From Clostridia bacterium (GTDB lineage Bacteria > Bacillota > Clostridia > Oscillospirales > CAG-272), in NCBI GenBank assembly GCA_024404475.1, contig JAKSPV010000023.1:1-13640 (forward strand): 13,640 bases of DNA, read 5' to 3'. The position numbers and the translations under genes are program-made. Numbering within the stretch: the first letter of the stretch is position 1; each line of letters begins with the position of its first letter. The notes beneath the pieces were generated by a model. That model was not told the origin of the DNA. It saw only the letters and a list, made by a program, of their open reading frames with translations, and made no database searches. This document shows positions 1 through 6,598 of the stretch, one piece after another.

Positions 1-2312
1 TCGACCACCTCGCCGTCCGACCATTCGCCGACGTCATCCCGGAACGGAATCCGCAACGAGCAGCCCGCCTGCCAGCCGGCGCAGCTGAACGCGGCTTTGC
101 CGCGTATGATCGGCTTCCCGCATAGCGGGCACCGCGGCTCTGCCGCGGGCGCCGGTCTGTTTTCGGCGCTTGTCGAATGTTGCTTTCGCGGCGTGTCGCT
201 GAAATCAAAAACCGCTTTGCCGTCCACGAGATGTAGGGAAGCGGAGAACGCCTTGCCGGACTTCGGCGAAACAAACCCCTCTATAACAGGCGTTTTGCCG
301 TCTCGCAGCAGGGCACACATGAGGTCGTTCGAAATCGGCTTCCCGCAGATGACGGTGTTCACGGAGAACTTGCACCCGGCCTCCTTGTAGCCCGTGCAGC
401 CGTAGAACTTACGCAGACGCCTAACATCACGCCCGCAGAGCGGGCATGCGCCGACGACGTCCCCGAAACAGCCCGTGTCGCCGGAGGATTCCGCCTGCCG
501 GAAGACCTCGCGGATCTGCTCCTCGGCGAGCGCGACGCTCTCGGCGACCGTGCTCTTGCCGTGAAAGACGCGCTTGAGCGAGCGGCCGAGGTCGCTCGTT
601 TTGTATTTGTCCATGTTGATCTGCATCCGCTCGAGCGATTCGATCAAAAATTCGCCGTCCGGCAGAATCGTGTAAACGTCCTTTTTCAGATCAATGTAGC
701 GGCTCTGCCGCGCGTTGTCGATGATGCCTGTCCGCGTCGCTTCCGTGCCAAGTTCAAGTCCCTCGAAGACCGCGCGGTATTCCTCCGCATCGTCCTCGGG
801 CTCCTCGCCGGCTTCCGCCGCGTCGCGCGCCGCCGCCTTTTCTTCCTTGAACGGGTTTTTCAGATAATTGTTCAGCGTTTCAATCGTGTAGTGCTTCGGC
901 GGCGCCGTTTCCTTTGCCGCCGGCTGGAAGTCCACGTTCACCGCGTCGCCTTTTTGGAGGTTCGGCAGTTCCTTGTCCTTGCCGGCGCGGTCGTCGTACT
1001 TCGTCCAGCCCTTTTCGAGAATGACCGTGCCTCTCAGCGAGAAGGTCTCCTCGTCGCCGACGGCGACCGTGATCTCCGTTTTCGAGCAGACGCACGGCTC
1101 CGCGCAGAAGACCGCCACGAAGCGGCGGAACACCGTCGCATAGACCGCTTGCTCCCTCTCGCCGAGCGAGCCCTTCGGCGGGATCTTGTACGTTGGCGTC
1201 AAGGCCGAGTGCGACTCGATCTTGCTGTCGTCGAAGATCGACTTCGCGTCCTTGAACTCAACGGGGTAGCCGAGTTTTCTGACGTTTGCGAGGATCGCCT
1301 TGACCTTGTCCTTTTCTGCCGTGGCGAGGTATTCGGAGTTGGTGCGCGGGTAGGTCAGATAGCCCATTTCGTAGAGCTTCTGGATGATGTCGAGCGACTC
1401 CTGCATCGACATCTTGTATTTCTTGCCGAGAACGTTCTGCAGCTTGGAGAGCGAGTAGAGCTTCCCGGGGAAGAGCGTTTCTTTCTTGCGCTTGACGTCG
1501 GTGACGACGGCACCGATCTCATTGTAGCGGCGGCAGAGCGCCGCGGCCTTGTCCGCCTCGTTTTCCTCGAAGCGCGTCTTCGAGACGAGCTCGACGACCT
1601 CGCCCGCCGTTTCCGCGCGGCTCTGCACGGCAAGGTAGTGCCCCGGCACGAAGTTCCGGATCGCCATATCGCGGTCGTAGATCGCGCGGACGATCGGCAC
1701 GATCACGCGGCCGACGCGGAGCAGCGTCCCCGTCCGTATCGTCGCATAGCGCGTGAGGTTGACGCCGTACAGCCAGTCAATGTACGTCCTGGCGAAACCT
1801 TCGTCGGCGAGATTGTCGTAGTCCTTGTCGTCCTGCATCTCGCTGAGGGCGCGGGAGACGGTTTCCGGCGTCTGGTCGGGAAGCCACAGCCGCTTGACGG
1901 GCTTGTTGCTTTCGAGTGCGTACCGGATGCAGAGCCGGATGATGATCTCGCCCTCGCGGTCGGCATCGCCCGCGTTGACGACGGTATCGACGTCCGGCCG
2001 GTTGCAGAGCGATCTGATAATATTGAACTGCTTTTCGACGCCGCTGTCGGCTTTTGCGGATTTGCGTTCCTCGCGGCGCAGTTCAAAGCGGAATTCTTCG
2101 GGAAAGCAGGGAAGCGTGTCCATCGTCCAGCGGCCGGAGCCGTCCGGCGACGGCCGGTACTCTTCAAGATCGCAGAGCGAAAAGAGGTGCCCGAACGCCC
2201 ACGACACGATGTAGCCGCCGCCTTCGAGATATCCGTCGCGGCGCTGCATCTGCCCGATTGCGGCGGCAATATTGCGGCCGAGACTCGGCTTCTCGGCGAG
2301 AATCAGAATCAT
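1..2312 (-). CDS. topB: DNA topoisomerase III (type IA), C-terminus cut by window edge
   Basis: This enzyme would cleave and rejoin one DNA strand through a 5'-phosphotyrosine, relaxing negative supercoils and decatenating replication or recombination intermediates in the cytoplasm. I translated 770 residues by hand. The N-terminal Toprim domain opens MILILAEKPSLGRNIAAAIG, and the metal-binding GDADREGE lies at residues 115-122. The active-site YPRTNSEYL places the catalytic Tyr at residue 321, close to its usual position in TopB. An LGTEATRTGII motif follows. The C-terminal part has a zinc ribbon (Cys623, 626, 639, 647), one topoisomerase C-terminal repeat, and a second zinc ribbon (Cys728, 731, 744, 751) near the window edge; the stop is not visible. 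The start at 2312 follows GGAGG at 2324-2320; an ATG 5 bp upstream meets an immediate stop. It is divergent from the epimerase gene. Topoisomerase III is also common on conjugative elements, but no other transfer gene is visible here. Confidence 0.95.
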   Translation of the reverse strand, partial: MILILAEKPSLGRNIAAAIGQMQRRDGYLEGGGYIVSWAFGHLFSLCDLEEYRPSPDGSGRWTMDTLPCFPEEFRFELRREERKSAKADSGVEKQFNIIRSLCNRPDVDTVVNAGDADREGEIIIRLCIRYALESNKPVKRLWLPDQTPETVSRALSEMQDDKDYDNLADEGFARTYIDWLYGVNLTRYATIRTGTLLRVGRVIVPIVRAIYDRDMAIRNFVPGHYLAVQSRAETAGEVVELVSKTRFEENEADKAAALCRRYNEIGAVVTDVKRKKETLFPGKLYSLSKLQNVLGKKYKMSMQESLDIIQKLYEMGYLTYPRTNSEYLATAEKDKVKAILANVRKLGYPVEFKDAKSIFDDSKIESHSALTPTYKIPPKGSLGEREQAVYATVFRRFVAVFCAEPCVCSKTEITVAVGDEETFSLRGTVILEKGWTKYDDRAGKDKELPNLQKGDAVNVDFQPAAKETAPPKHYTIETLNNYLKNPFKEEKAAARDAAEAGEEPEDDAEEYRAVFEGLELGTEATRTGIIDNARQSRYIDLKKDVYTILPDGEFLIESLERMQINMDKYKTSDLGRSLKRVFHGKSTVAESVALAEEQIREVFRQAESSGDTGCFGDVVGACPLCGRDVRRLRKFYGCTGYKEAGCKFSVNTVICGKPISNDLMCALLRDGKTPVIEGFVSPKSGKAFSASLHLVDGKAVFDFSDTPRKQHSTSAENRPAPAAEPRCPLCGKPIIRGKAAFSCAGWQAGCSLRIPFRDDVGEWSDGEVV

Positions 2313-2341
2313 GGCATTTCCTCCTTCCCTCAGATAAAATC

Positions 2342-2370
2342 AGTATACCATATTCCCGTCCGTTTTGCAA
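2342..2370 (-). promoter_or_regulatory. SigA-type promoter for topB
   Basis: On the minus strand TTGCAA (2370-2365), a 17-bp spacer and TATACT (2347-2342) precede topB by about 30 bp. The TATGG just before the -10 gives an extended (TRTGn) -10 element. It is divergent from the wecB promoter. Confidence 0.8.
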
Positions 2371-2384
2371 GGCACACGCGGGAC

Positions 2385-2413
2385 TTGCTTTTTCCGGCGG
2401 CACGTGGTATACT
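2385..2413 (+). promoter_or_regulatory. SigA-type promoter for wecB
   Basis: TTGCTT (2385-2390), a 17-bp spacer and TATACT (2408-2413), with TGG immediately before the -10 as an extended element. The predicted start is near 2420, leaving a short leader carrying AGGAAAGGAGG before the ATG at 2442. Confidence 0.8.
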
Positions 2414-2441
2414 GGAGAAAACAGGAAAGGAGGTGTCCCCG

Positions 2442-3539
2442 ATGCGGAAACTGATGTTCGTCTTCGGCACGCGGCCGGAAGCGATCAAAATGGCGCCGCT
2501 TGTGCTGGAGCTGCGCCGGCGCGGCACGTTCGATCTGCACGTCACCGTCACGGGACAGCATCGCGAGATGCTCACCTCCGTTCTCGATACGTTCGGGATC
2601 ACGCCGGACGTGTCGCTCGATCTGCTCACGCCGGGGCAGTCGCTGGACGCCCTCCACACCCGCGTGCTCCTCGAAACGGGGCGCATCATGGATGAAGTAC
2701 GTCCGGACGCCGTGCTCGTGCACGGCGACACCACGACGGCGATGGCATCGGCGCTTGCCGCGTTCTACCGCGGGATCCCGGTCTGCCACGTCGAGGCGGG
2801 ACTCCGCACGTACCGCACCGACGCGCCGTTCCCCGAAGAATTCAACCGCCACGCGATCGACACGGTCGCCTCGCTCTGCTTCGCGCCGACGGAGGACGCG
2901 GCAGACAATCTCCGCCGCGAGGGCAAAATGCCGGAAAGTATTTTCGTCACCGGCAACACCGCGATCGACGCGCTCTCGTGGAGCATGAAGCAAAAAGCGA
3001 CCGACCTGCCGGCGATCCCCGACGGCAAACGGCTCGTGCTCCTGACCGCGCACCGGCGGGAAAACCTCCCGTCGCTCGAAGCGCTGCTCCGCGCGGTCCG
3101 CACCGTCATCGAGGAGACGCCCGATGCCTTTTGCATTTATCCCGTCCACCGTAACCCTGCCGTCCGGGGAGCCGCCGAAGCGGCTTTTGCCGGATGTGAT
3201 CGTGTCGTGCTGACGGAGCCGATGGCGCTCGTGCCGTTCCAGCATCTTCTGTCCCGCGCCTACGTCGCGCTCACCGACAGCGGCGGTCTCCAGGAGGAAG
3301 CCCCTGCGCTCGGTGTTCCCGTCCTCGTCATGCGCGACGTCACCGAACGCCCCGAGGGCGTTCGCACGGGCTCGATCCGGCTCGTCGGCACCGCGCCCCA
3401 ATCGGTCGCCGACGCGCTTCGCGAAATGCTGACGGACGATGAAATGCACCGCGGGATGAGCCGCGTGTCGTTCCCGTTTGGTGCGGGCGGCGCATCGGCC
3501 CGCATCGCCGACATCCTTGCCGCGTATTTCTCCGAATGA
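2442..3539 (+). CDS. wecB: UDP-N-acetylglucosamine 2-epimerase (non-hydrolysing)
   Basis: It interconverts UDP-GlcNAc and UDP-ManNAc, giving the ManNAc donor for wall teichoic acid linkage units, capsule or other envelope polysaccharides; it acts in the cytoplasm. The 365-residue length is normal for the family. Motifs run in the expected order: GTRPEAIKMAPL (9-20), VTGQHREM (36-43), HGDTTT with Asp96, HVEAGLR with Glu118, PFPEEFNRH with Glu132, LTAHRREN with His204, and the UDP-binding DSGGLQEE (279-286) and TERPEGVRTG (301-310). These Asp, Glu and His positions match the catalytic residues known in the family. The start is set by AAAGGAGG at 2427-2434 and by the family N-terminus MRKLMFVFGTRPE. 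The frame stays open for 627 codons upstream, but that part is antisense to topB and not coding. The gene stands alone, with its own promoter and terminator and no other polysaccharide genes beside it, so the polymer it serves is unknown. Confidence 0.95.
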   Translation: MRKLMFVFGTRPEAIKMAPLVLELRRRGTFDLHVTVTGQHREMLTSVLDTFGITPDVSLDLLTPGQSLDALHTRVLLETGRIMDEVRPDAVLVHGDTTTAMASALAAFYRGIPVCHVEAGLRTYRTDAPFPEEFNRHAIDTVASLCFAPTEDAADNLRREGKMPESIFVTGNTAIDALSWSMKQKATDLPAIPDGKRLVLLTAHRRENLPSLEALLRAVRTVIEETPDAFCIYPVHRNPAVRGAAEAAFAGCDRVVLTEPMALVPFQHLLSRAYVALTDSGGLQEEAPALGVPVLVMRDVTERPEGVRTGSIRLVGTAPQSVADALREMLTDDEMHRGMSRVSFPFGAGGASARIADILAAYFSE

Positions 3540-3552
3540 AACAGAATACCGT

Positions 3553-3583
3553 AAAGCCCCGCGCACGACGCGGGGCTTTTTTT
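3553..3583 (+). terminator. Rho-independent terminator after wecB
   Basis: An 11-bp perfect stem AAAGCCCCGCG / CGCGGGGCTTT with a 5-nt loop (CACGA) is followed by a run of T. It lies 13 bp after the wecB stop and separates it from the next gene pair. Confidence 0.92.
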
Positions 3584-3612
3584 CATATTCTGTACAGGAA
3601 GGAGATGATGAC

Positions 3613-3981
3613 ATGGCGAAAGAAGACACCGGCGCGGGGACGCTCCGCGTGCAGGTCCTGACGGCGAACGGCGCCTTGCCGGTCGTCGGGGCTACGGTAC
3701 GGATCGGCAGCTTTTTACCGGAGACGGGCGCGGAAACCCTCTTCCGCACGCTTCTGACGGACGAGAGCGGTCTGACACCGATATTGACGCTGCCGGCACC
3801 GCCGCGGGCGGAATCGCTGACGCCGGATACGGTGCGCCCCTTTGCGCGTTACCGTGTAAGCGTCCTCAAAGCGGGCTACTACACCTCGGCGGACGCCGGA
3901 ACGACGATCTTTGACGGGATCCGCTCGCTCCAGCCGATCTACCTCGTGCCGGAGAGCATGCCGGGAGGTGACGGCGCGTGA
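3613..3981 (+). CDS. Carboxypeptidase-regulatory-like beta-sandwich domain protein
   Basis: A 122-residue protein of one domain. It begins with a short polar stretch (MAKEDTGAGT), then a beta-rich segment LRVQVLTANGALPVVGATVRI, a TDESGLTPIL turn, and YRVSVLKAGYYT near residue 90. This is the pattern of the CarboxypepD_reg/CNA-B type fold, in which a P-V-x-G-A-x-V element and a later G-Y strand form a transthyretin-like sandwich, usually a binding or spacer module. There is no signal peptide, transmembrane segment or sortase motif. GGAGAT at 3601-3606 supports the start at 3613; the frame is open upstream into the wecB terminator, which rules out an earlier start. Its last codons overlap the GTG of the next gene by 4 bp, so the two are probably translationally coupled and work together. 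The fold call is by motif only; function is unknown. Confidence 0.8.
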   Translation: MAKEDTGAGTLRVQVLTANGALPVVGATVRIGSFLPETGAETLFRTLLTDESGLTPILTLPAPPRAESLTPDTVRPFARYRVSVLKAGYYTSADAGTTIFDGIRSLQPIYLVPESMPGGDGA

Positions 3982-5345
3982 CGGAGAACTATTTTCCCGT
4001 GATCCCGGAGACGATCCGCGTCCACCTCGGCGCGCCGGGTGAAGCGGCACCGAACGTCACCGTGCCGTTCCCGGACTACATCAAGAACGTCGCGTCGAGC
4101 GAGATCTACCCGACGTGGCCGGAGAACGCGCTCCGCGCGAATATTTTGGCCGAGGTCTCGTTCGCGCTCAACCGCGTCTATACCGAATACTACCGCAGCC
4201 GCGGGTACGATTTCGACATTACGAACTCGACCGCGAGCGATCAGGCGTACGTCGAGGGGCGCGACATCTTCGAGAACGTCTCGATCCTCGTCGATGAATT
4301 GTTCAATCAGTACATCACCCGCGAGGGCAGCGTCGAGCCGCTCTACGCGCAGTACTGCAACGGCTCGACCGTGTACTGCGAGGGACTTTCGCAGTGGGGC
4401 TCGGTGACGCTCGCGGAGGGCGGCGCGACGCCGTACCAGATCCTCATCTATTATTACGGCAGCAACATCAACATCATCCGCGACGTTGCCGTCGTCGGCG
4501 TCATGGAGAGTTATCCCGGACAGATCCTGCGGCTCGGCAGCGTCAACAACGACGTGCTCCGAATGCAGATCCGCCTTAACCGCATCTCGAAGAACTTCCC
4601 GGCGATCCCGAAGATATCGTCGCCCGGCGGCGTCTTCGGACAGGAGACCGAGGCGGCTGTCCTGAAATTTCAGGAGATCTTCTCGCTCGTCCCTGACGGG
4701 CTCGTCGGCCCCGCAACATGGTACGAGATCGTCAAAATGTACGCGAGCGTCAAGCGGCTCAGCGATCTGCACTCCGAGGGGATCCCGTTCGGTGACCTTG
4801 TCAACGCGTTCCAGACGACGCTCCGCCGCGGTTCCACGGGCACCGAGGTCATGGAGGCGCAGTATCTCCTCAGCTTCATCGGCAACTTCGTCGATACCGT
4901 CCCAACGCTCGCGCTCGACGGCATCTTCGGTCCGCTGACGGAGGCGGCGACCGAAGCGTTCCAGGCGACGTACCGCCTGCCCGTCACGGGCGTCATCGAC
5001 CGGCCGACGTGGGAGAAACTCTACGCCGCCTACCGCGGGATGCTCGACAGCTTGCCCGACGACTATTTCGACTCCGGCACGCGGCCGTACCCCGGGATGC
5101 CGCTCCGAGAGGGCTCCTCCGGCGCGGACGTCATCGCTTTGCAAACGTATCTCAATTTCATCGCGGATACCTACCCCGCGATCCCGAAGACCGTCCCGGA
5201 CGGCTTCTTCGGTCCCGGCACCACCGCCGCCGTCCGCGCGTTCCAGCGCCTTTTCGGTCGCGTCGTCACCGGCATCGTCGCCTCGACGACGTGGAACGCG
5301 ATCACGGAACTGTACCGCACGCTGGCGGACGGCAGCGCCTCTTGA
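3978..5345 (+). CDS. SpoIID-like domain protein with three peptidoglycan-binding repeats
   Basis: A 455-residue protein in two parts. Residues 33-165 resemble the SpoIID/LytB fold: DYIKNVASSEIYPTWPENAL matches the family's E-(M/I)-x-x-x-W-P-x-E-A-L signature, with Glu42 at the position of the catalytic Glu of SpoIID lytic transglycosylases. EGLSQWGSVTLAEGG (135-149) followed by YQILIYYYG (153-161) matches the family's G-x-S-Q-(Y/W)-G and IL-x-YY end. Residues about 183-255, 283-350 and 375-446 are three PG_binding_1 repeats, each with DG-x-(F/V)-G-P and a terminal TW. I infer binding to, and possibly cleavage of, peptidoglycan, perhaps in spore formation or germination. No signal peptide or N-terminal TM is visible, which is odd for a wall enzyme. 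The start is a GTG at 3978 in a 4-bp overlap with the upstream stop, with GGGAGGTGA 6-8 bp before it. The usual A-Q-A-V-A-A-R helix is replaced by ANILAEVSFAL, so activity is uncertain. Confidence 0.85.
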   Translation: MTENYFPVIPETIRVHLGAPGEAAPNVTVPFPDYIKNVASSEIYPTWPENALRANILAEVSFALNRVYTEYYRSRGYDFDITNSTASDQAYVEGRDIFENVSILVDELFNQYITREGSVEPLYAQYCNGSTVYCEGLSQWGSVTLAEGGATPYQILIYYYGSNINIIRDVAVVGVMESYPGQILRLGSVNNDVLRMQIRLNRISKNFPAIPKISSPGGVFGQETEAAVLKFQEIFSLVPDGLVGPATWYEIVKMYASVKRLSDLHSEGIPFGDLVNAFQTTLRRGSTGTEVMEAQYLLSFIGNFVDTVPTLALDGIFGPLTEAATEAFQATYRLPVTGVIDRPTWEKLYAAYRGMLDSLPDDYFDSGTRPYPGMPLREGSSGADVIALQTYLNFIADTYPAIPKTVPDGFFGPGTTAAVRAFQRLFGRVVTGIVASTTWNAITELYRTLADGSAS

Positions 5346-5352
5346 AGAAAAG

Positions 5353-5377
5353 AGAAGGGCACCGCCCTTCTTTTTTT
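5353..5377 (+). terminator. Rho-independent terminator after the SpoIID-like gene
   Basis: An 8-bp perfect stem AGAAGGGC / GCCCTTCT with a 3-nt loop (ACC), followed by seven T. It begins 7 bp after the stop codon and lies just before the first CtsR box. Confidence 0.9.
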
Positions 5378-5385
5378 GTCCGAAA

Positions 5386-5402
5386 GGTCAAAGATGGTCA
5401 AA
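5386..5402 (+). promoter_or_regulatory. Distal CtsR operator (box 1)
   Basis: GGTCAAA-GAT-GGTCAAA is a direct heptad repeat with a 3-bp spacer, an exact fit to the known CtsR operator (RGTCAAA-NAN-RGTCAAA). It lies about 115 bp upstream of the predicted -35, directly after the preceding terminator. No promoter of its own is visible beside it. Confidence 0.85.
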
Positions 5403-5429
5403 AAGCGAGAAATCACGCGTTTTCGTGAG

Positions 5430-5460
5430 CAAACGGCGCAAAACGGCGGCAAAACGGCGC
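5430..5460 (+). repeat. Short tandem repeat between CtsR boxes
   Basis: Three consecutive units, CAAACGGCG, CAAAACGGCGG and CAAAACGGCGC, lie between the distal and proximal CtsR boxes. Just before them TCACG-CGTTTT-CGTGA (5413-5428) is an imperfect-spaced inverted repeat. No function is known to me; it could be a spacer or an extra regulator site. Confidence 0.5.
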
Positions 5461-5483
5461 CTCACCGCCCGAAACGAGCCGGA

Positions 5484-5500
5484 TTTGACTTTCTTTGACT
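5484..5500 (-). promoter_or_regulatory. CtsR operator (box 2)
   Basis: On the minus strand it reads AGTCAAA-GAA-AGTCAAA, a direct heptad repeat fitting the CtsR consensus. It shares one base (5500) with box 3 and sits just upstream of the predicted -35. Confidence 0.88.
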
Positions 5501-5516
5501 TTGACTTTCTTTGACC
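5500..5516 (-). promoter_or_regulatory. CtsR operator (box 3) over the -35
   Basis: On the minus strand it reads GGTCAAA-GAA-AGTCAAA, again the CtsR consensus. It covers the predicted -35 hexamer (5501-5506), so bound CtsR would block RNA polymerase directly. With box 2 it forms four heptads in tandem. Confidence 0.9.
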
Positions 5517-5529
5517 TTTGCGGTATCAT
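5501..5529 (+). promoter_or_regulatory. SigA-type promoter of the ctsR operon
   Basis: TTGACT (5501-5506), a 17-bp spacer and TATCAT (5524-5529) predict a start near 5536 and a leader of about 26 nt. The -35 lies inside CtsR box 3. Unlike most promoters in this window it lacks a TG before the -10. Confidence 0.8.
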
Positions 5530-5561
5530 GGAGGTACAAAAAGGGAAGAGAGGCAAACAAC

Positions 5562-6014
5562 ATGCTGATTTCAGACGCGATCGCCAAAATGATAGAGGAA
5601 ATGCTCGACGAAGGGGACGGCTCCGCGGAGCTCCGCCGGAACGACCTTGCCGCACAACTCGGTTGCGTGCCGAGCCAGATCAATTACGTCATCACCTCGC
5701 GTTTCACACCCTCCCGGGGTTACGTGACCGAGAGCCGACGCGGCGGCGGCGGCTATATCCGCATCGTCCGCGTGCCGATGGATCGCAGTGCCTATCTGAT
5801 GCACTTCTTCCAGGCGGTCGGCGGCGAGCTTGACGAGGGAACGGCGCGCGCCTTTATCGGTGCGCTCATGGAGCGTGAGATCGTCTCGCCCCGCGAGGCA
5901 TCGCTGATCGCGGCGGCGGTTGCCGGTACGTCGCTTGACGCCGTGCCGCAAAATCTGCGCGACGGCGTGCGCGCCGACGTGTTCCGACACATACTTCTCT
6001 CCCTGATGAGTTAA
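5562..6014 (+). CDS. ctsR: CtsR, transcriptional repressor of class III stress genes
   Basis: CtsR is a dimeric winged helix-turn-helix repressor that binds heptad repeats in front of clp genes and releases them on heat or protein stress. The 150-residue length is typical. The N-terminus MLISDAIAKMIEEML leads into a helix-turn-helix (about residues 25-47, with LAAQLGCVPSQINYVITSRFT) and the wing RRGGGGYIRIV, where Gly61-64 form the four-glycine loop known as the heat-sensing element in the family. The C-terminal part (about 80-150) is the four-helix domain, containing LMEREIVSPREASLIAAA. The start at 5562 is preceded by a weak GAGAGG (5547-5552); an in-frame upstream extension would enter the operator and is rejected. 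It heads the ctsR-mcsA-mcsB-clpC operon and, with boxes 1-3 upstream, very probably represses itself. Confidence 0.96.
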   Translation: MLISDAIAKMIEEMLDEGDGSAELRRNDLAAQLGCVPSQINYVITSRFTPSRGYVTESRRGGGGYIRIVRVPMDRSAYLMHFFQAVGGELDEGTARAFIGALMEREIVSPREASLIAAAVAGTSLDAVPQNLRDGVRADVFRHILLSLMS

Positions 6015-6050
6015 ACTGTAACCGACCCGATAAAAGAAAGGATGATCGAA

Positions 6051-6584
6051 ATGCTTTGTGAAAAATGCGGAAAAAATAAGGCGACCGTTTTCTACCGTGA
6101 GACGGTGAACGGCAAGACGACGAGCTGGTCTCTCTGCCAGGACTGCGCGGAGGTGCTCGAAAAGAAAGGCGATATCAAACTCGACACGGATAGTTTCTGG
6201 AGCGATCCCTTCGCCGACGTCTTCGGCGGCGGCCTTTTGCAGTCCTTCTTCGGACTGCCGGCGGCGCGGCAGATCGAGCGCGGCAAGAAATGCACGCTCT
6301 GCGGCGCGACGTTCGACGACCTCGTGCGCGAGGGAAAGGTCGGCTGCCCGAAATGCTATGAGATCTTCGGGGACGAGCTCGAAGACTCGATCCGCCGCAT
6401 CCACGGCACCTCGTCCCACACGGGACGCGTCCCGTCGCGTCTGCGCGAGGGCTTTGACCGCAAAAAGAAGATCGCCGCTCTTGAGAAGGACCTTAAAACG
6501 GCCATCCGGGAAGAACGCTTTGAAGATGCCGCCGCGATGCGTGACGAGCTGAAAACGCTCCGCGACGCCGGCGAAAATGCATGA
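6051..6584 (+). CDS. mcsA: McsA, zinc-binding activator of McsB
   Basis: McsA binds and activates the arginine kinase McsB and takes part in CtsR inactivation and ClpC adaptor work. The 177-residue protein has two clusters of four cysteines: CEKC (3, 6) with CQDC (29, 32), and CTLC (81, 84) with CPKC (99, 102), each able to hold a zinc ion. The C-terminus is a UVR motif (about 138-172, KKKIAALEKDLKTAIREERF and following), a coiled hairpin also present in the ClpC M-domain region. I chose ATG 6051 over the in-frame ATG 6042: the AAAGAAAGG ribosome site ends at 6041, touching the first ATG but 9 bp from the second, and family members start at M-x-C-x-x-C. It lies 36 bp after ctsR and 14 bp before mcsB in the operon. 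Confidence 0.94.
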   Translation: MLCEKCGKNKATVFYRETVNGKTTSWSLCQDCAEVLEKKGDIKLDTDSFWSDPFADVFGGGLLQSFFGLPAARQIERGKKCTLCGATFDDLVREGKVGCPKCYEIFGDELEDSIRRIHGTSSHTGRVPSRLREGFDRKKKIAALEKDLKTAIREERFEDAAAMRDELKTLRDAGENA

Positions 6585-6598
6585 AGGAGGAAAGAACG

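Noticed and set aside
97..390. A 97-codon plus-strand frame at the left edge
   Set aside because: It is antisense to the zinc-ribbon region of topB, with no ribosome site.
1..2312. topB as a marker of an integrative conjugative element
   Set aside because: Topoisomerase III occurs on such elements, but no relaxase, integrase, type IV secretion or attachment site is visible, and the neighbour is a housekeeping-type epimerase.
561..2441. A plus-strand frame open for 627 codons upstream of and in frame with wecB
   Set aside because: It is antisense to topB, whose motifs are unmistakable; the encoded sequence is Arg/Val/Leu-rich without domains. The wecB ribosome site and promoter lie at its end, so it is not an N-terminal extension.
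3584..3591. CATATTCT as a possible sporulation-sigma -10 before the SpoIID-like pair
   Set aside because: It resembles the -10 of SigE/SigK-type promoters, but no matching -35 is found 14-16 bp upstream, where the wecB terminator stem lies. Not enough to call a promoter.
2340..3749. A 469-codon minus-strand open frame opposite wecB
   Set aside because: Low-complexity Arg/Glu/Asp composition typical of antisense frames in GC-rich genes; it crosses the wecB terminator and the topB start region and has no recognisable domain.
3939..5144. A 401-codon minus-strand open frame opposite the SpoIID-like gene
   Set aside because: Shadow of the SpoIID-like/peptidoglycan-binding gene; Arg/Asp/Val-rich, with no ribosome site or domain.
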